The notes: generated from the sequence alone by a model not told the origin. Positions 43,984 through 52,744 are shown, counted from the stretch's first letter. The stretch: 64,000 nucleotides of DNA from Anaerohabitans sp036788095 (GCA_036788095.1 DAIQOA010000003.1:1-64000), one strand, 5' to 3'. Numbers and translations are program-made.

Positions 43984-45771
43984 TCACCGGGCCAGAGCGG
44001 CCAGAATAAAAGCGGCTGCGCCCATGCCGATCACCGGATAAGCGCCCCGGCAGGCCGCGGTCTTTAGATCGTAATGCTCCGGGATCATCTCTGCATTGCG
44101 GGCCGCCTGGCTCATCACCCACTCCCAGAGCAGATCGGCCTCTTGCTTTTTCTTCATCCTCATCATGGCCGGAATCATGCGCAGGGTGACGAACAGGTTC
44201 TCCTCGCCGACTCCGTCGTTCACCGTACGGCCCAACGCATAGCCGCGTGTTGGACTGATGCGCAGGTGAGAGTCCAGCGCTGCCAGGGTGGTGCGGGCGG
44301 ATTTCCAGTCAGGCAGCACCACGCCCCAGTTGACCGCTTCCATGGTGGAGCTGTCCAGCAGTTCGGGAAACGATCGTTTTTCCAGGCTTCTCACCAGCAC
44401 TCTGGCCTTGCCCACGGTCAGCCGGGTGAGAATGCTTTCGCGCAGTCGCGCCGATTTCTCGGTGCACTGTTTCAGCATCGCCGCATCGTCCAGCGTCCGG
44501 GCCAGCACCGCGGCGCAGGTCAATCCCTGAAAAGCGGCGGCGGAGGTGTAGAGAAACTGCTCTCCGGGCGCCGGCGCATCCCACAGTCCCGAGTCGGCGC
44601 GGATCAGGTCGTTGACGGCAAAAGAGACCAGCAGCGGCTGCACCACATAATCTTTAACCAGGGACCAGACCTGATCGAGAAAAGCCCGGTCGCTGCTGTG
44701 CTTGTAATAATCGTGCAGCGCCCAGAGAAACAGCGGATGGCTGCTAAAATACAGCCGCGGCGTGTTATCGATCGAGGTCGCGCGCTCAAAGCCGATGCCG
44801 CTGTAATGCGCCAGCGACACCATGTAATTGCGTCCCAGACCCCACTCCAGATCGCCGATGCGATGGGAACGAAATGAGCCGGCATCCGAGTAGAGCATGA
44901 ATTTCAGCGCCGCCCGGGCTTCGCTGAAATGGCCGACCGCCGACAACGCCGCCACGCTGTAGCTCATGTCGCGGGTGACGGAGATCTTGTCATCGCCATA
45001 GGCCAGCGAGTTGACGATCTGTCCGTATCCAGGCCCCGGTTCGCGCACCTGCGCCATCTTGATAAACGCCAGGGATTGACGGAACACATCGTGTTTGAGG
45101 GTGATAATGTCCGCGGGTTCGTGGCCGCTCAGATGCCAGTGCATCCACCAGCGCTGTTCCGCCTCCACCATCCGCTTCGGCTCTGTCTTAGCCAGGTCCG
45201 CCAGCACCTTGGCCTGGGTCGGCGGCGTCATGCCGCCGGTGTACACGGCGGCGAACATGATCCACAGGTCTTCGTTATCCCAGCACTCGGTGACCACGGT
45301 CTGCACTTCGCGCAGAGGCGGATCGATGAAAGGCAGAAAATGCGCCCGGGTGAGTCGCAATCGTTTGGCGGCGGGAATGTGCAGGACCCAGAACAGAGCT
45401 TTGTGTTCAAGGATCATCGGCGCCCAGATGTAGGAGATCAGGCTCGCCTTTTCCGTGGTGTGCTCGACGCGGATGATGCAAGTGCCGTTGATATAGCCGC
45501 TGTTGGCTACCGGCCATTGCTGCAGCGGAATGGAATGAGAACCGATGGTCATGCGAAAGCCCAGCATCTGCACCAGATTGGGCGTTCGATAGCCGGCGTC
45601 CCAATCGTCGTTCAGGTGAGGATAAAAAGCGTCCACCACACCCTTGTCGATGTGATAGGTCGCATAGCACAGGCCGTTGGCCGTGGGCAGATGTTCGATC
45701 GACCGTTGCGCCCCTGTCGCAGCCGCGCAGCAGCCGCCGACGATAAGAAAAAAAAACGAAAATGCTTTCAT
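43984..45771 (-). CDS. Exported (alpha/alpha)6-barrel glycosidase-like protein
   Basis: 595 residues with a signal peptide (MKAFSFFFLIVGGCCAAATGAQ). An N-terminal beta-sandwich (about 25-190) precedes a helical-hairpin domain (about 215-590) with segments such as RDMSYSVAALSAVGHFSEARAALKFML and SSHPLFLWALHDYYKH. These resemble the six-hairpin barrels of glucoamylase/GH15-like and related enzymes. Catalytic residues cannot be fixed by eye. Carbohydrate processing in the envelope is therefore a guess from fold. The frame is open upstream, but the signal peptide marks this start; the ribosome site is weak. Confidence 0.62.
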   Translation of the reverse strand: MKAFSFFFLIVGGCCAAATGAQRSIEHLPTANGLCYATYHIDKGVVDAFYPHLNDDWDAGYRTPNLVQMLGFRMTIGSHSIPLQQWPVANSGYINGTCIIRVEHTTEKASLISYIWAPMILEHKALFWVLHIPAAKRLRLTRAHFLPFIDPPLREVQTVVTECWDNEDLWIMFAAVYTGGMTPPTQAKVLADLAKTEPKRMVEAEQRWWMHWHLSGHEPADIITLKHDVFRQSLAFIKMAQVREPGPGYGQIVNSLAYGDDKISVTRDMSYSVAALSAVGHFSEARAALKFMLYSDAGSFRSHRIGDLEWGLGRNYMVSLAHYSGIGFERATSIDNTPRLYFSSHPLFLWALHDYYKHSSDRAFLDQVWSLVKDYVVQPLLVSFAVNDLIRADSGLWDAPAPGEQFLYTSAAAFQGLTCAAVLARTLDDAAMLKQCTEKSARLRESILTRLTVGKARVLVRSLEKRSFPELLDSSTMEAVNWGVVLPDWKSARTTLAALDSHLRISPTRGYALGRTVNDGVGEENLFVTLRMIPAMMRMKKKQEADLLWEWVMSQAARNAEMIPEHYDLKTAACRGAYPVIGMGAAAFILAALAR

Positions 45772-45861
45772 CACTCTGTCTGGGACGAAATTCACCACCA
45801 CCGCACGCACCTCCAAATCCGTTCCACCTAACATACCGCCGCTCTTGAAGCGTTGCGGAAT

Positions 45862-46758
45862 TTACTTCTCCTTTGCAGGCTTGTGCGTCAGCGCCTGCAA
45901 AGACTTGATCAGCGCCTGAGTCCCTTCACGGCCTTCGCCGCGCGCCTGACAGGCGGAAAAAAGCTGATGCACCAGACTCAGTCCCGGCGACGGCAGCTGC
46001 ATCTCAAAAGCGGATTGCAGCGCCAGGCGCAGGTCTTTTTGCTGTAGATCGATCATAAAGCCCGGCGCAAAATCCCCCACAGCCATGCGCGGCCCCAGAT
46101 TGCTCAACTGCCAGGAGCCGGCCGCGCCGTTTTTCACTGCTTCGATCATCACCTGCGGATCCACGCCGGACTGCTGGGCGAAACACACCGCTTCGCACAC
46201 CGCCAGGTTGGTGACCGAAACCAGAATCTGATTGCACAGTTTGACGGTCTGGCCCATGCCGTGTCCGCCGACATGGGTGATGCTCTTGCCCATCGCACTC
46301 AGCACCGGACGGCAGCGCTCCAGGATTTGCGCCTCGCCGCCCACCATAATCGCCAGGGTTCCGGCTTTGGCGCCCACATCGCCGCCGCTCACCGGCGCAT
46401 CGAGCATCTGCGATCCCTTTTCCGCGATCTTTGCCGCCATGCGCTGTGTGGCCGAGGGCGAGATAGTGCTCATGTCGATCACCACGCTGTTGGGTTTCAA
46501 GCCCTGCATGACGCCGTCGCTGCCGAACAGCACCTGCTCCACATCCGGCGTATCGGTCACCATGGTGATGACGATGTCGGACCGTTCCGCCGCCTGTTTA
46601 GCCGATAAAGCAGCGCTGGCGCCTGCCTGAAGCACCGGCTGCATGCGCGCCGGCGTGCGGTTGTAAACCGTCAAGGGAAACCCGGCTTTGAGCAAATTCA
46701 AACACATGGGCTGTCCCATGATGCCCAAGCCGATGAACCCGATGCGTTCCTGTGCCAT
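45862..46758 (-). CDS. Beta-hydroxyacid dehydrogenase (3-hydroxyisobutyrate / tartronate semialdehyde reductase family)
   Basis: 298 residues. The Rossmann loop IGFIGLGIMGQPM (6-18) is followed by the NADP-type loop YNRTPARM. Further motifs are DAPVSGGDVGAKAGTLAIMVGG (substrate signature) and GQTVKLCNQIL (catalytic lysine). The family reduces short beta-hydroxyacids or semialdehydes with NAD(P). GarR/MmsB-type assignments cannot be separated by sequence alone. I start at MAQERIG behind GGAGATCACA rather than at an upstream codon. It stands 90 bp upstream of the glycosidase-like gene. Confidence 0.88.
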   Translation of the reverse strand: MAQERIGFIGLGIMGQPMCLNLLKAGFPLTVYNRTPARMQPVLQAGASAALSAKQAAERSDIVITMVTDTPDVEQVLFGSDGVMQGLKPNSVVIDMSTISPSATQRMAAKIAEKGSQMLDAPVSGGDVGAKAGTLAIMVGGEAQILERCRPVLSAMGKSITHVGGHGMGQTVKLCNQILVSVTNLAVCEAVCFAQQSGVDPQVMIEAVKNGAAGSWQLSNLGPRMAVGDFAPGFMIDLQQKDLRLALQSAFEMQLPSPGLSLVHQLFSACQARGEGREGTQALIKSLQALTHKPAKEK

Positions 46759-46779
46759 TGTGATCTCCATCTATTCCGC

Positions 46780-47216
46780 GCAACCCCCGAGTGTCGCGTC
46801 GACCCCGGGTGTCGTCGCGCTTTTTGCTTTTCAGACCCCGGATGTCGTCGCGTACTTTGCGACGACTCCGGGTGTCGCTTTAGATAAAGCGATTTTTGAC
46901 TGTCTCTGCAACCTTTACCACGACTCCGGGTGTCGCTTTAAATTGTCCGACCCGTGAATATCGCCGTGTTTTTTCCTTTTCAGACCCCGGGTGTCGCTTT
47001 AAATAAACCGATTCCCGAATGCTTTCGTAGTTTTTACCACCCCTCCGTGTGTCGCTTTAGATTGCCCGACCCCGAGTGTCACCGCGTTTCCGCGCAGACC
47101 CCGGGTGTCGCTTTAAATAAAGCGAGGCCTAACTCTTTTCGTAACCTTTATCGCAACTCCGGGTGTCATTATAGAAAGAGCGAGTTCTACCTGACCCCAG
47201 CTGTCGCTTTCAACCA
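46780..47216. repeat. Degenerate tandem repeat array A (units with CCGGGTGTCGCTTTA)
   Basis: About eleven copies of an ACYCCGGGTGTCG-like motif occur. Six main copies, most of the form ACYCCGGGTGTCGCTTTA, lie near 46865, 46924, 46984, 47042, 47098 and 47157, spaced 56-60 bases apart. The intervals alternate between two types, giving a higher unit of about 118 bases. One segment (46817-46852) is the reverse complement of the 34-bp tandem unit found at 50891-51012. The array fills the gap between the dehydrogenase and glycosyltransferase genes. A plus-strand frame through it (TPGVALNK repeated) looks like a by-product. Confidence 0.8.
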
Positions 47217-47217
47217 A

Positions 47218-48057
47218 TCACCCCCCGTACACCCTTGCCATTCTCTCCGCCCACGCAGCTTCATCGTCTCTACCATGCTTGCGGCAGCCCAGGCTATAGA
47301 CACGGCATTTCTCCACCAATTGGCCGGCGGTCAGCAGCCGTTGTTCTTCCGACAGGGGTTCCTGCCGCAGCACCTTATCCAGACTGATGATGCGATAGCG
47401 GTCCAGGCTGTGCTGCATGGAAAGCTGTTGCCAGTCGCCGGCCTGTTTTACGATCAACCGTTCCGCGAGAAACAGCACCGGAAAGCGCGAACAGACTCGC
47501 AGCCAGAGATCATAGTCTTCGCACGCCGGCAGCTGCTCATCGAACAGTCCCGCCGCCTCCAGAACGCACCGATGCAGCAGCACCGATGACGGACTGATGA
47601 TGCACAGCGCCAGGCAATGGGCATAGATCCAGCCTGAATACTTTTGATGATGCTTGCTCTGATTCTTCCAGAGGCCGTCTTTGCGCCACTCTTCATCCGT
47701 ATAGCAGATCAGCAGATCCGGCTGCTCCTGCAGGGCTTTACACTGACGCTGCAGCTTGTCCGCTTTCCACAGATCGTCAGAATCGAGAAACGCCAGCCAG
47801 TCGTAGCGCGCCGCCCGAATGCCTCGATTGCGGCTAACGGATACGCCGCTGTGCGGCTGCTGGATCATGCGCACGCGATCGCCGAAACGAAGAACAGCGC
47901 CGGCGGTGTCATCGGTAGAGCCGTCGTCCACCACGATCACCTCATCCGCCGGACAGCTCTGCGCCAGCACCGAATCGATGGCCCGGCTGACCAGATCAGC
48001 CCGGTTGTGCACCGGGATGATGACGCTGATTTGCAGGCCTGCTTCACTCCTATCCAT
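47218..48057 (-). CDS. Family 2 glycosyltransferase
   Basis: 279 residues. GT-A fold with the opening ISVIIPVHNRADLVSRAIDSVLAQ, the nucleotide-binding VVDDGSTDDTAGAVLRFG and the metal motif LDSDDLWKADKL. The later CEDYDLWLRV is the acceptor/base region. It transfers a sugar from a nucleotide donor onto a cell-surface glycan or lipid; the substrate is unknown. It lies 10 bp after the rhomboid gene and ends against repeat array A. Confidence 0.92.
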   Translation of the reverse strand: MDRSEAGLQISVIIPVHNRADLVSRAIDSVLAQSCPADEVIVVDDGSTDDTAGAVLRFGDRVRMIQQPHSGVSVSRNRGIRAARYDWLAFLDSDDLWKADKLQRQCKALQEQPDLLICYTDEEWRKDGLWKNQSKHHQKYSGWIYAHCLALCIISPSSVLLHRCVLEAAGLFDEQLPACEDYDLWLRVCSRFPVLFLAERLIVKQAGDWQQLSMQHSLDRYRIISLDKVLRQEPLSEEQRLLTAGQLVEKCRVYSLGCRKHGRDDEAAWAERMARVYGG

Positions 48058-48066
48058 AAATCGTCA

Positions 48067-48894
48067 CTAATGCGGCCGAATGATCGCCAGCAAAAAACAG
48101 AACAGCGTGACCACCACCAGAGCCCCGGCCGCTAGGGTGATGACTTTTTTCTCTTTGCGCGCCTCGCGAAGGCCCATCAGGGCGCTGATGAGAAAGCCGC
48201 CGGCGAATCCGCCAAAGTGGGCCCAATTGTCGATATTGGGAAAAAGAAAGCCGAACACAAAGGCCATGATCGCCCAGCTGCCCACCTGGCGATACAGGGC
48301 GCTGCCGAAATCGCCGCCGTGTTTGCGGCCGTAATAGATCAGGCTGCCGAGCATGCCGAAAATGGCGCCCGAGCCCCCCAGCGTGAACATGGAGCCCATC
48401 ATGACCGACAGCATAAATCCGGTAACGCCGGAAACGGTAAAGATGATGAACGCCCGGCCTGTGCCGAACAGCTCTTCCACCATATAGCCGAGCTGGCGCA
48501 GCCACATCACATTGAACAGAATATGCAGAATGCCGCCGTGCAGATAGACCGCGGTCAGCAGGGTCCACCAGCGGCCATGGCTGATGGCATACCGGCCGGT
48601 CATGCCCATGCGGTCCAGGCTTTCCATGCCCGGGGAGAGAAAAGACATCATGCCGCGCGGATGCAGAATGGCCGACAGGTCCAGTGCCAGACTGATGACG
48701 TACAGGGCGATGCAGGCGATGGTCAACGAGGTCACCAGACCGCGGAAATTAGCCAGCCAACGGCTAAGGCTCGGGCCCCAGCCCCACAGGCCGGGATTTT
48801 TCCTGCCGCAATGAATGCACGAGGGGGCATTGACCGAGATCAGCCGGCCGCAGCCGGGACATACCATGGATCCGCTTTTTTTCCGTTCGAGCAT
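48067..48894 (-). CDS. Rhomboid intramembrane serine protease with N-terminal zinc ribbon
   Basis: 275 residues. A zinc ribbon (Cys12, Cys15, Cys26, Cys29) comes first, followed by six to seven membrane helices. Catalytic Ser175 lies in TLGGSGAIFG and His226 in NWAHFGGFAGGF. The oxyanion-side GGILHILFNVMWL is also present. Rhomboids cleave membrane-spanning substrates. The start is the ATG behind AAGGATGTTCTC, not the upstream frame. It forms a pair with the glycosyltransferase downstream. Confidence 0.92.
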   Translation of the reverse strand: MLERKKSGSMVCPGCGRLISVNAPSCIHCGRKNPGLWGWGPSLSRWLANFRGLVTSLTIACIALYVISLALDLSAILHPRGMMSFLSPGMESLDRMGMTGRYAISHGRWWTLLTAVYLHGGILHILFNVMWLRQLGYMVEELFGTGRAFIIFTVSGVTGFMLSVMMGSMFTLGGSGAIFGMLGSLIYYGRKHGGDFGSALYRQVGSWAIMAFVFGFLFPNIDNWAHFGGFAGGFLISALMGLREARKEKKVITLAAGALVVVTLFCFLLAIIRPH

Positions 48895-49185
48895 GAGAAC
48901 ATCCTTGCAATAAGGGCGAAAGAAATGAAACGGCGTTTTAAAATCCGCAGGGGCTGCTTTTCGCGCGTGGCGCAACCTCCTCGGCGCATGAAACCTGGGT
49001 GAAAGCCCTCATGGCGCCTGATCAGCCGGTACGAGACGTTGCCACAGATTCGAGGGCCGCCCACCGCAATGCAAACGCGATACAGCCCTAAACAAGCCCG
49101 CTGTGACAATATGCAAAAAATCCCTGAAATATAAAACCATCTTTTTCGTCCGCCTCTGCGCCGTCTGCAGGGTGCGAAAAAGCTG
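48895..49185. other. Divergent intergenic stretch
   Basis: About 290 bases between the rhomboid gene and the YchF promoter. I see no supported ORF or repeat. It must hold the promoter for the rhomboid-glycosyltransferase pair, but I could not place one with confidence. Confidence 0.4.
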
Positions 49186-49214
49186 TTGATTATGGCCGGT
49201 GTAAGGTCTATATT
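49186..49214 (+). promoter_or_regulatory. Promoter for the YchF-type gene
   Basis: A -35 TTGATT and a -10 TATATT with a 17-base spacer lie 26 bp upstream of the ATG. Confidence 0.6.
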
Positions 49215-49240
49215 TAGGCGCGCAAACGATAAGGAGAATT

Positions 49241-50332
49241 ATGAAAATAGGCATTGTCGGCCTGCCCTTTTCGGGCAAAAGCACGCTGTTCAACGCATTG
49301 ACCGGTTCCGCGGTCAGCACCGGCGCCCACTCCATCGGCAAGGCGGAAGCCCAGCACGCGGTGGTCAAAGTGCCGGACCAACGGCTGGAGCGGTTATACC
49401 AGATCTTTAATCCGAAAAAGAATGTACCCGCCACCATCGAGTATCTGGACCTGTCCGGATTGAGCGCGGACGAGAACAAAAAGGGCGGATTCAGCGACCA
49501 GTTTCTCGGCCAGATTCGCATCGTCGACGCCATCCTGCTGGTGATCCGCTGTCATCAGAACGAGAACGTCAGCCATCCGCTCAACAGCATTGATCCCAAG
49601 CGGGACCTGCAGCTGGTGCAATCCGAGTTCATCCTCGGCGATCTGTCCATCATCGAAAACCGCATGGAGCGGCTGCAGCGGCAGATGCGCGTGCGCAAGA
49701 CCGACGCGGACGTCAAAGAGTTTCATCTGCTGGAAAAATTCAAGGCGCATCTGGAAGAGGAAAAACCGCTGCGGCAGATGCCCATGGCGCCGGACGAAGA
49801 GTTGATCGTGCGCGGCTACCAATTTCTCACCCAAAAACCGCTGCTGGTGGTGCTCAACATCGATGAAAAGGACATCAGCCGCGAGGCCGAGATCACGGAC
49901 GGGTTTGCCGAATGGAGCGCGCAACCGGCCACCGCGGTGCTGCCCGTGTCCGCGCGCATCGAAATGGAGATTCAGCAGCTGCCGGAGGACGAGGCGCAGG
50001 TCTTCCGCGAGGACGCCGGCATCAAAGAGGCGGCCATGGACAAGCTGATCCGCGCCTCTTACGATCTGCTCGGGTTGATCTCTTTTTTCACCGTGGGCGA
50101 TGACGAAACCCGCGCCTGGACCATTCGCACCAACACCCCGGCGCCCGCGGCCGCCGGCGAAATCCACAGCGACATTGAAAAAGGGTTCATTCGCGCCGAA
50201 GTGGTGGGCTATGAAGATTTCATCCAGCGCGGCGCCATGGCCAAATGCCGCAGCGACGCCGTGCTGCGCCTGGAGGGCAAAGAGTATATCGTTCGCAACG
50301 GCGATATCATCAATTTCAGGTTTGCGAATTAA
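49241..50332 (+). CDS. YchF/Ola1-type P-loop ATPase
   Basis: 363 residues. P-loop GLPFSGKST (7-15), DLSGLSADENKKGG in place of the G3 DxxG region, and a NIDE motif (VVLNIDEKD) instead of NKxD. The last is what makes YchF proteins prefer ATP over GTP. A helical insert (about 130-200) and a C-terminal TGS domain (about 275-360, ISFFTVGDDETRAWTI..GDIINFRF) follow. YchF binds ribosomes and regulates stress responses. Strong AAGGAG ribosome site. It stands alone between the rhomboid unit and repeat array B. Confidence 0.9.
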   Translation: MKIGIVGLPFSGKSTLFNALTGSAVSTGAHSIGKAEAQHAVVKVPDQRLERLYQIFNPKKNVPATIEYLDLSGLSADENKKGGFSDQFLGQIRIVDAILLVIRCHQNENVSHPLNSIDPKRDLQLVQSEFILGDLSIIENRMERLQRQMRVRKTDADVKEFHLLEKFKAHLEEEKPLRQMPMAPDEELIVRGYQFLTQKPLLVVLNIDEKDISREAEITDGFAEWSAQPATAVLPVSARIEMEIQQLPEDEAQVFREDAGIKEAAMDKLIRASYDLLGLISFFTVGDDETRAWTIRTNTPAPAAAGEIHSDIEKGFIRAEVVGYEDFIQRGAMAKCRSDAVLRLEGKEYIVRNGDIINFRFAN

Positions 50333-50472
50333 AGAGCCTGCCGATCTCCTCTTTCAGGTATTGGTGGTAGCCTGAGAGGAGGATGGTTGGCATTTCTATT
50401 TCATACAAATCAATTAGTCCAATCTAAAAAATATCCCCCACCTGGCGTAAACGGGACATCTATTTTATACAA

Positions 50473-50810
50473 TAAAGCGACACCCGGAGTCGCCGTAAAG
50501 GCAACGGCGACATCCGGGGTTGTCGGCAAACGCCCTCCCCGGGTGTCGCGGGCTTTGCAACCCCTGAGTGTGATCTTTTGGAGTCGCCGCAAAAAGCTCG
50601 GCAATATTTGTGGTCTAAGTGTAATCACCGCGCATAGATCTAAAACGACACCCGGAGTTGCCGCAAAGAGCGCGGCAACATCCGGGGTCGTCGGCAAACG
50701 CCCACCCCGGGTGTCGCGGGTTTTGCGACCCCGGGTGTGATCTTTTGGAGTCACCGTAAAAAGCTCGACAATATTTGTGGTCTAAGTGTGCTCACCGGGC
50801 GGAGATCTAA
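50473..50810 (+). repeat. Repeat array B: two tandem copies of a 168-bp unit
   Basis: The unit from 50473 recurs from 50641 with only scattered changes. Each carries CGACACCCGGAGT, CGGCRACATCCGGGG, CAAACGCCCNCCCCGGGTGTCGCGGG, GTGTGATCTTTTGGAGTC and CAATATTTGTGGTCTAAGTG in the same order. The CCGGGTGTCG motif appears in both orientations within each unit, so strong hairpins are possible. It belongs to the family of array A. It lies in the 708-bp gap 50333-51040 after the YchF-type gene, and no gene is supported there. Confidence 0.85.
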
Positions 50811-50890
50811 AGAGCGCGGCAATACCTGTAATCTGAGTATATTCACCGCGTGTAGATCTAAAGCGACACCCGGAGTCGCCGCAAAGACCG

Positions 50891-51012
50891 CGTCGACATT
50901 CAGGGGTCTGAGAAGCAAAGACCACGGCGACATTCAGGGGTCTGAAAAGCAAAGAGCACGGCGACATTCAGGGGTCTGAAAAGCAAAAAACGCGGCGACT
51001 TTCAGAGGTATA
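50891..51012 (+). repeat. 34-bp tandem repeat, about 3.6 copies
   Basis: Units start at 50891, 50925, 50959 and 50993 (partial). The consensus begins CGGCGACATTCAGGGGTCTG and ends AAAAGCAAAGAGCA. Copies two and three are nearly identical. The array ends about 29 bp before the DUF1080 lipoprotein ATG, so it lies in or next to that gene's leader. An inverted single copy is present in array A. Confidence 0.85.
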
Positions 51013-51040
51013 GGGTATGTTTAAAAAACAAGGACACTAC

Positions 51041-51670
51041 ATGAAGAAAAGCGCTTTGGCGTTGCTGCTCTTTTGTGCGTGCTCTCCCCTTCCGCGGGGT
51101 TGGAGGGATATCACGCCGGGAGCGAATTTACAGGGCTGGACGGTTGTCGATGTGCCGGTTGACGGCCCGTTGTCTCCTTCGCCGCAATGGTCGGTGGACA
51201 CGAAAACGGGCATCTTATGGTGCAGCGGCCGGGGCGGCCGCGACTGGCTGCGCTACGATAAAAAAGAGTTCGGCAATTTTATTTTGCACGTTGAATGGCG
51301 GTTCGAAAAAATCGACGAGCCGGCCAAATACAACAGCGGCGTTTTTGTCCGCAATTCGGCCGAGTTCAAAATCTGGCACCAGGCGCAATGCGGCAGCTCG
51401 AGCGGCGGATTTTTATTCGGCAATTCGCCGGTCAACGGCGAAATCAAACGCGTCGACACCCGCGATCAGCTGTCCGGCGCCAATCCGGTCAAACCGGCCG
51501 GCGAGTGGAACTGCTATGAGATCACCTGCATCGACAGCTCTCTGAGCCTGAAGGTGAACGGGATCGTTACCAGCCGGTGGGAGCATGTCAACGTTCTGCG
51601 CGGATACGTGGGGCTGGAGGCCGAAGGATACGCCATCTTGTTTAAAAATTTGCGCATCAAAGAACTGTAA
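51041..51670 (+). CDS. DUF1080 (3-keto-disaccharide hydrolase-type) lipoprotein
   Basis: 209 residues. A short lipoprotein signal (MKKSALALLLFCACSP) is followed by a concanavalin-like DUF1080 domain: GWRDITPGANLQGWTVV, LRYDKKEFGNFILHVEWRF, NSGVFVRNS, EWNCYEITCIDSSLSLKVNG and GYVGLEAEGYAILFKNLRIKEL. Members act on glucosides or 3-keto sugars in the periplasm. A Tat-exported sugar-isomerase-like protein is encoded convergently, and the two families often co-occur. The start is ATG behind AAGGAC; an earlier in-frame ATG overlaps the repeat. Confidence 0.87.
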   Translation: MKKSALALLLFCACSPLPRGWRDITPGANLQGWTVVDVPVDGPLSPSPQWSVDTKTGILWCSGRGGRDWLRYDKKEFGNFILHVEWRFEKIDEPAKYNSGVFVRNSAEFKIWHQAQCGSSSGGFLFGNSPVNGEIKRVDTRDQLSGANPVKPAGEWNCYEITCIDSSLSLKVNGIVTSRWEHVNVLRGYVGLEAEGYAILFKNLRIKEL

Positions 51671-51740
51671 AGCGAAATCCGGTCTTTTCGTCGATCAAGA
51701 CAATCTGCAAGTAGACAGCGGGATATTGAGCTTGGTAACC

Positions 51741-51784
51741 AAAAAAAAAGTCCGAAGGCTTGACCGCCATCGGACTTTTTTTTA
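51741..51784. terminator. Bidirectional terminator
   Basis: AAGTCCGA and TCGGACTT form the stem of a hairpin flanked by nine A on one side and a run of T on the other. It serves the convergent DUF1080 and sugar-isomerase-like genes. Confidence 0.88.
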
Positions 51785-51859
51785 TACGCTCTAGGGACCA
51801 CAACATAGGTTAGCATTTCACTGGTTACAAATCACTTCCTCCCTTTTCACCGTTGCCGA

Positions 51860-52744
51860 TCACAGCATATCCTGATACGCCAGAAACAGCGCGCGGTAAT
51901 AGCGCATCACTCGCAGGGGATCCGTGCTGATGCTGCCCAGTTCGGCACAGCAATAGCCGGTGTAGCCGGATTTGCGCAGCAGGTTCAGCAGCCTGCGCCA
52001 GGGGTATTCTTCCAGATAGAGATCGCGCATGTGGACGAAATGGATCTTTTTCTCCAGCCGTTTATAGTTGGCCTCCAGACCGCCGTCCTCCAGATCCGCC
52101 TGGTTGCAGTTCCAGCAGGCGAAGACATGGTCGTTGTTCGCATAATCAAAAATCTTTTTCATCCGCGGCACACGACTGGTCTCAGAACCATGCACTTCCA
52201 CCCGTATCTCAACGCCGTGCTCTTTGGCAAAAGCGCCCACTACCGCCAGGGATTCGCCGATCTGTTTGAGCGTGGTCTCTTCCGCAATCCCCTTATCGGT
52301 GTGCAGCCGGTTGGGCCGCACCTTAACCCCTTCGGCGCCCACATCCGCGGCCAGTTCAACAAAAACCTTGCAGGTCTCAATGTTCTGTTTTAGGACCTGT
52401 GGATCCGGCGAATCGAACTCGCACACCGAACCCAGACTGGCCAACTTGACCGGCGAGTCGGCGAATTTTTTCCGCACCTCACGGCGCTGTTCGGCGGTCA
52501 AAGAGGGTTCGACGCCATGCGCATGGGTGGTGCGCAGCTCCACGGCTTCGAATTTGGTCTCGGTGCAGTTCTTGATCAGCGTGTCGATGTCCCACTCTTT
52601 GGCCAGGTTGTAGGTGACCAGTCCCAGCTTTAAAGGCGTCTTGTCGTTCAACTTGGCTTTGGCCTTCGCCTGTTCAGAAGCAAGCAGCGTACCCGAGGCC
52701 ATTGCCAGGGCGGATGTTTTACAAAAAATTCTTCGCGAGACCAA
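51860..52744 (-). CDS. Tat-exported xylose-isomerase-like TIM-barrel protein
   Basis: 294 residues. A twin-arginine signal (SRRIFCKTSALAMASGTLLA) precedes a sugar phosphate isomerase/epimerase-type barrel. Metal-site segments include KFEAVELRTTHAHG, GVKVRPNRL, GVEIRVEVHGSE and FACWNCNQAD. The usual role is sugar or inositol-derivative isomerisation in the periplasm. The start is TTG behind GGAGGGTCGCC; no ATG is available before the Tat motif. Convergent with the DUF1080 lipoprotein gene. Confidence 0.85.
   Translation of the reverse strand: MVSRRIFCKTSALAMASGTLLASEQAKAKAKLNDKTPLKLGLVTYNLAKEWDIDTLIKNCTETKFEAVELRTTHAHGVEPSLTAEQRREVRKKFADSPVKLASLGSVCEFDSPDPQVLKQNIETCKVFVELAADVGAEGVKVRPNRLHTDKGIAEETTLKQIGESLAVVGAFAKEHGVEIRVEVHGSETSRVPRMKKIFDYANNDHVFACWNCNQADLEDGGLEANYKRLEKKIHFVHMRDLYLEEYPWRRLLNLLRKSGYTGYCCAELGSISTDPLRVMRYYRALFLAYQDML

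Noticed and set aside
46865..47175. CRISPR-like regular spacing in array A
   Set aside because: The cores are short and degenerate, the intervals resemble each other in two classes rather than being unique, and no cas gene is near.
46954..47589. Plus-strand frame with repeated TPGVALNK-type peptides, and similar frames at 50387-50740
   Set aside because: The peptide repeats follow from the DNA repeats. The first frame runs antisense into the glycosyltransferase gene, and there is no ribosome site.
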